Below, one piece after another: positions 39,452 to 41,017 of a stretch of DNA of 41,017 nt (positions are counted from its first letter, which is position 1; each line of letters opens with the position of its first letter). The translations under genes and the position numbers were made by a program. The notes below the pieces were generated by a model. It had not been told where the DNA came from and did no database searches. It worked only from the letters and a program-made list of their open reading frames with translations. Origin of the DNA: JANXVV01 sp038230975 (lineage in GTDB: Bacteria; Planctomycetota; Phycisphaerae; Tepidisphaerales; Tepidisphaeraceae); NCBI GenBank assembly GCA_038230975.1, contig JBBRMF010000013.1, positions 1 through 41,017 on the forward strand, read 5' to 3'.

Positions 39452-39984
39452 AGCCACGGAGTGGCGTAAGAAAACCTCCACCCAGGAAATCATGTCCCAC
39501 ACCTACACCAACCTCCTCTACCACATCATCTTCAGCACCAAAGACCGCCAACCCCTCTTAACCGACGACATCCGCCCGCGCACCTTCGCCTACATGGGCG
39601 GCATTCTCCGCGAACTGGATGGTATCGCGATCCTCATCAATGGCCCCGCCGACCACGTTCACCTCCTGACCGCCCTCCCTCCAACGACCGGTATCGCCGA
39701 CGCCATGCGCGTACTCAAAACCAATTCATCCCGCTGGATCCACGAAACATTTCCCAACTCATCGTTCGCCTGGCAAACCGGATACGCCTCCTTCAGCGTC
39801 AGTCAATCCAGCGTTCCCGCCGTGCGTCAATACATCGAACGTCAGGAAGAACATCATCGCACGATCACATTTCAAGAGGAGTTCGTCGCGTTTCTCAAAC
39901 GGCATGGCATCGCGTACGACGAACGATATATTTGGGCGTGAGGTTCATCGAACGTGAGCGATTTTCTTACGCCACTCCGTGGCT
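39452..39984. mobile_element. IS200/RAYT-like element bounded by a perfect 23-bp inverted repeat
   Basis: The sequence at 39452-39474 (AGCCACGGAGTGGCGTAAGA plus AAA) is the exact reverse complement of 39962-39984. Each copy contains the GCCAC/GTGGC stem-loop. Between them lies one gene, the Y1 transposase. The total is 533 bp. IS200-type elements use subterminal hairpins instead of inverted ends, while RAYT genes are flanked by REP palindromes in inverted order; the arrangement here fits the latter. Confidence 0.8.
39492..39941 (+). CDS. tnpA: IS200/IS605-type Y1 transposase (RAYT-like)
   Basis: HUH single-strand transposase of 149 residues. It has the HUH motif His55-Val-His57 in GPADHVHLL and the catalytic Tyr114 in the helix VRQYIERQEEHH, with Gln118 four residues later, as in TnpA. 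The N-terminus TYTNLLYHIIFSTKDR and the C-terminal FLKRHGIAYDERYIW are family-typical. ATG 39492 has CAGGAAA just upstream; the frame is open back to 39144 but that part overlaps the DUF4337 gene and the repeats. It appears intact. Together with the surrounding REP-like units it is best viewed as a RAYT. Confidence 0.9.
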   Translation: MSHTYTNLLYHIIFSTKDRQPLLTDDIRPRTFAYMGGILRELDGIAILINGPADHVHLLTALPPTTGIADAMRVLKTNSSRWIHETFPNSSFAWQTGYASFSVSQSSVPAVRQYIERQEEHHRTITFQEEFVAFLKRHGIAYDERYIWA

Positions 39985-40020
39985 AAAAAAATGAACACTG
40001 TTGGTCAACGCGAATCCTTT

Positions 40021-40066
40021 CCCACGACTTACGTCGTGGGCTAAAATCTGATGCCACTTCGTGGCT
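40021..40066. repeat. composite REP-like unit, first downstream copy
   Basis: CCCACGACTTACGTCGTGGG (8-bp stem, 4-base loop), then CTAAAATCTGAT, then GCCACTTCGTGGCT. It is the reverse complement of the unit at 39372-39418 with few changes. Confidence 0.85.
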
Positions 40067-40081
40067 CAACAATCAAGTTTT

Positions 40082-40127
40082 CCCACGACTTCCGTTGTGG
40101 GCTAAAGTCTGACGCCACTTCGTGGCT
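40082..40127. repeat. composite REP-like unit, second downstream copy
   Basis: Same order of palindromes as 40021-40066, with three or four substitutions and a period of 61 bp between starts. Its last bases overlap the argH stop codon (40126-40128). Confidence 0.85.
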
Positions 40128-41017
40128 ATAACCCCAAGCGCTCTTTCCACGCCGCCAACTGCTCTTCAAACGGCTTGCCCCCCGCCGCGCCGGCGCTCTG
40201 ATATCGCTTCACCACATTCCGCGCTCCAAGGCAGGTGTAAACCTCTTCATCCACCCGAATAACCTCAGCGACCGATCCCGCCGCTTTTTGCGAATGCTCG
40301 ATCGCGACATTAAATTCCGCGACGCTCAATTGCGACAGCGCATGCTTCCCCGATTTTTCGCACTGCGACACCAGCGTGCCGACGACATGATGAGCCGTGC
40401 GGAAGGGCACGCTCTTGGTCACCAGATATTCCGCCAGCGAGGTCGCATCCAAGAACCCGCGATCCAAGGTTGGCTCGATCCGCTCCTTGTCGTAGCTCGC
40501 CGAGTTCACGATTGCGGCGGCCATCGTCAGGCAACTGCTGACCATGTCGTACGCCCGAAACACAATCCGCTTGTCCTCCTGCAAATCGCGATTGTAACCA
40601 ATCGGCAACCCCTTGAGGATCGTCATCAACGCGAACAGGTCGCCGTACACATTGCCGCATCGACCACGGATCAGCTCCAGCATGTCCGGATTCCGCTTCT
40701 GCGGCATCATCGAACTGCTGGTCGTGTACCGGTCGGCGATCTTGATAAAGCCGAACTCGGTAGTCATGTAGATGATCCACTGCTCGGCCCAGCGGGAGAG
40801 GTGTTGGGAGATCATGGCTAGGTGAAAGACGAACTCGCATGCATGATCGCGGGTTGCGGTATGATCAATTGAGTTCATTGGTTCAAAGCCCATTTTCGGC
40901 GCGGTTCGGAGCAGATCGAGATGATCTTTGAGCGGCTCGGCCGTCGGTGTGCCGCGCTCGGCCGCCCGATCTGAAAGCCACATAGCCGAGAGTTCGCGGT
41001 GCGTTACTTTCGAGTCA
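40126..41017 (-). CDS. argH: argininosuccinate lyase, C-terminal part (runs off the window)
   Basis: Cleaves argininosuccinate to arginine and fumarate, the last step of arginine synthesis. About 297 residues are present. The fumarase/aspartase-superfamily signature SSSMMPQKRNPDMLE is followed by RGRCGNVYGDLFALMTILKGLPIGYNRDLQEDK (key part GLPIGYNRDLQEDK), typical of ArgH and not of fumarase, aspartase or PurB. The frame stays open to the right edge (..SKVTHRELSAMWLSD), so the internal ATG at 40983 is not the start and the N-terminal domain lies outside. The stop overlaps a REP-like unit. Confidence 0.92.
   Translation of the reverse strand, partial: DSKVTHRELSAMWLSDRAAERGTPTAEPLKDHLDLLRTAPKMGFEPMNSIDHTATRDHACEFVFHLAMISQHLSRWAEQWIIYMTTEFGFIKIADRYTTSSSMMPQKRNPDMLELIRGRCGNVYGDLFALMTILKGLPIGYNRDLQEDKRIVFRAYDMVSSCLTMAAAIVNSASYDKERIEPTLDRGFLDATSLAEYLVTKSVPFRTAHHVVGTLVSQCEKSGKHALSQLSVAEFNVAIEHSQKAAGSVAEVIRVDEEVYTCLGARNVVKRYQSAGAAGGKPFEEQLAAWKERLGL

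Noticed and set aside
39144..39491. 116-codon N-terminal extension of the transposase
   Set aside because: It overlaps the DUF4337-like gene and the REP-like repeats; the family N-terminus begins at ATG 39492.
40021..40127. Two 46-bp repeats with a 61-bp period, resembling a minimal CRISPR array
   Set aside because: Each unit is a pair of palindromes, the gap is only 15 bp, an inverted copy lies on the other side of the transposase, and no cas genes are present. REP-like units explain it better.

Overview
The window looks like chromosome from a Gram-negative bacterium of the Planctomycetota, most likely class Phycisphaerae. This placement is inferred from gene content and style: a five-gene pseudopilin/secretin cluster, LptD, a PhoH-(7TM-HD)-YbeY-CorC operon, APC permeases fused to universal-stress domains, a DUF4337-like protein, and many intergenic palindromes. 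Base composition looks like the mid to high 50s % G+C by eye. No rRNA or tRNA gene, CRISPR array or prophage was seen; the one mobile gene is a small Y1 transposase.

Layout. 98-1630 encodes a pentahaem nitrite reductase (NrfA), probably the last gene of an nrfHA operon that begins outside the window. 1914-9575 is a type II secretion cluster (gspD-E-F-G-H-I-J) without gspC, K, L, M or a prepilin peptidase. 9642-15001 holds two family-4 glycosyltransferases, yajQ, a small membrane protein, a PPK2 polyphosphate kinase and ygfZ. 15079-19101 is lptD, lepB and a 61-residue acidic protein that overlaps lepB by one base. 19327-21970 holds a class IV aminotransferase facing away from a phospholipid pair (psd-pssA). 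22237-27485 is the phoH-pgpH-ybeY-corC operon. 27690-31103 holds a Tat-exported intradiol dioxygenase homologue, an M50-like membrane protease, xylulokinase, and an antitoxin followed by a frameshifted RelE/ParE toxin remnant. 31170-38165 looks like an ion and osmotic homeostasis region: two divergent APC-USP transporters, a ydaO-type (c-di-AMP) riboswitch in front of one, MscL with a zinc ribbon, and a DUF481 outer-membrane protein. 38254-41017 has a DUF4337-like protein, an IS200/RAYT-type transposase framed by REP-like palindromes, and the 3' part of argH.

How the parts connect. The clearest functional theme is c-di-AMP and osmolarity. A c-di-AMP riboswitch with its own strong promoter lies before a KimA-like transporter, MscL follows, and the window also encodes a PgpH-type HD protein, the family that degrades c-di-AMP. 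The second theme is repeats. At least five palindromic repeat families sit in the gaps, usually within a few bases of a stop codon; one copy has become the first codons of gspH and another supplies the stop codon of ygfZ.

All functions are read from protein motifs and gene order without database searches. Promoter and terminator calls are by eye.
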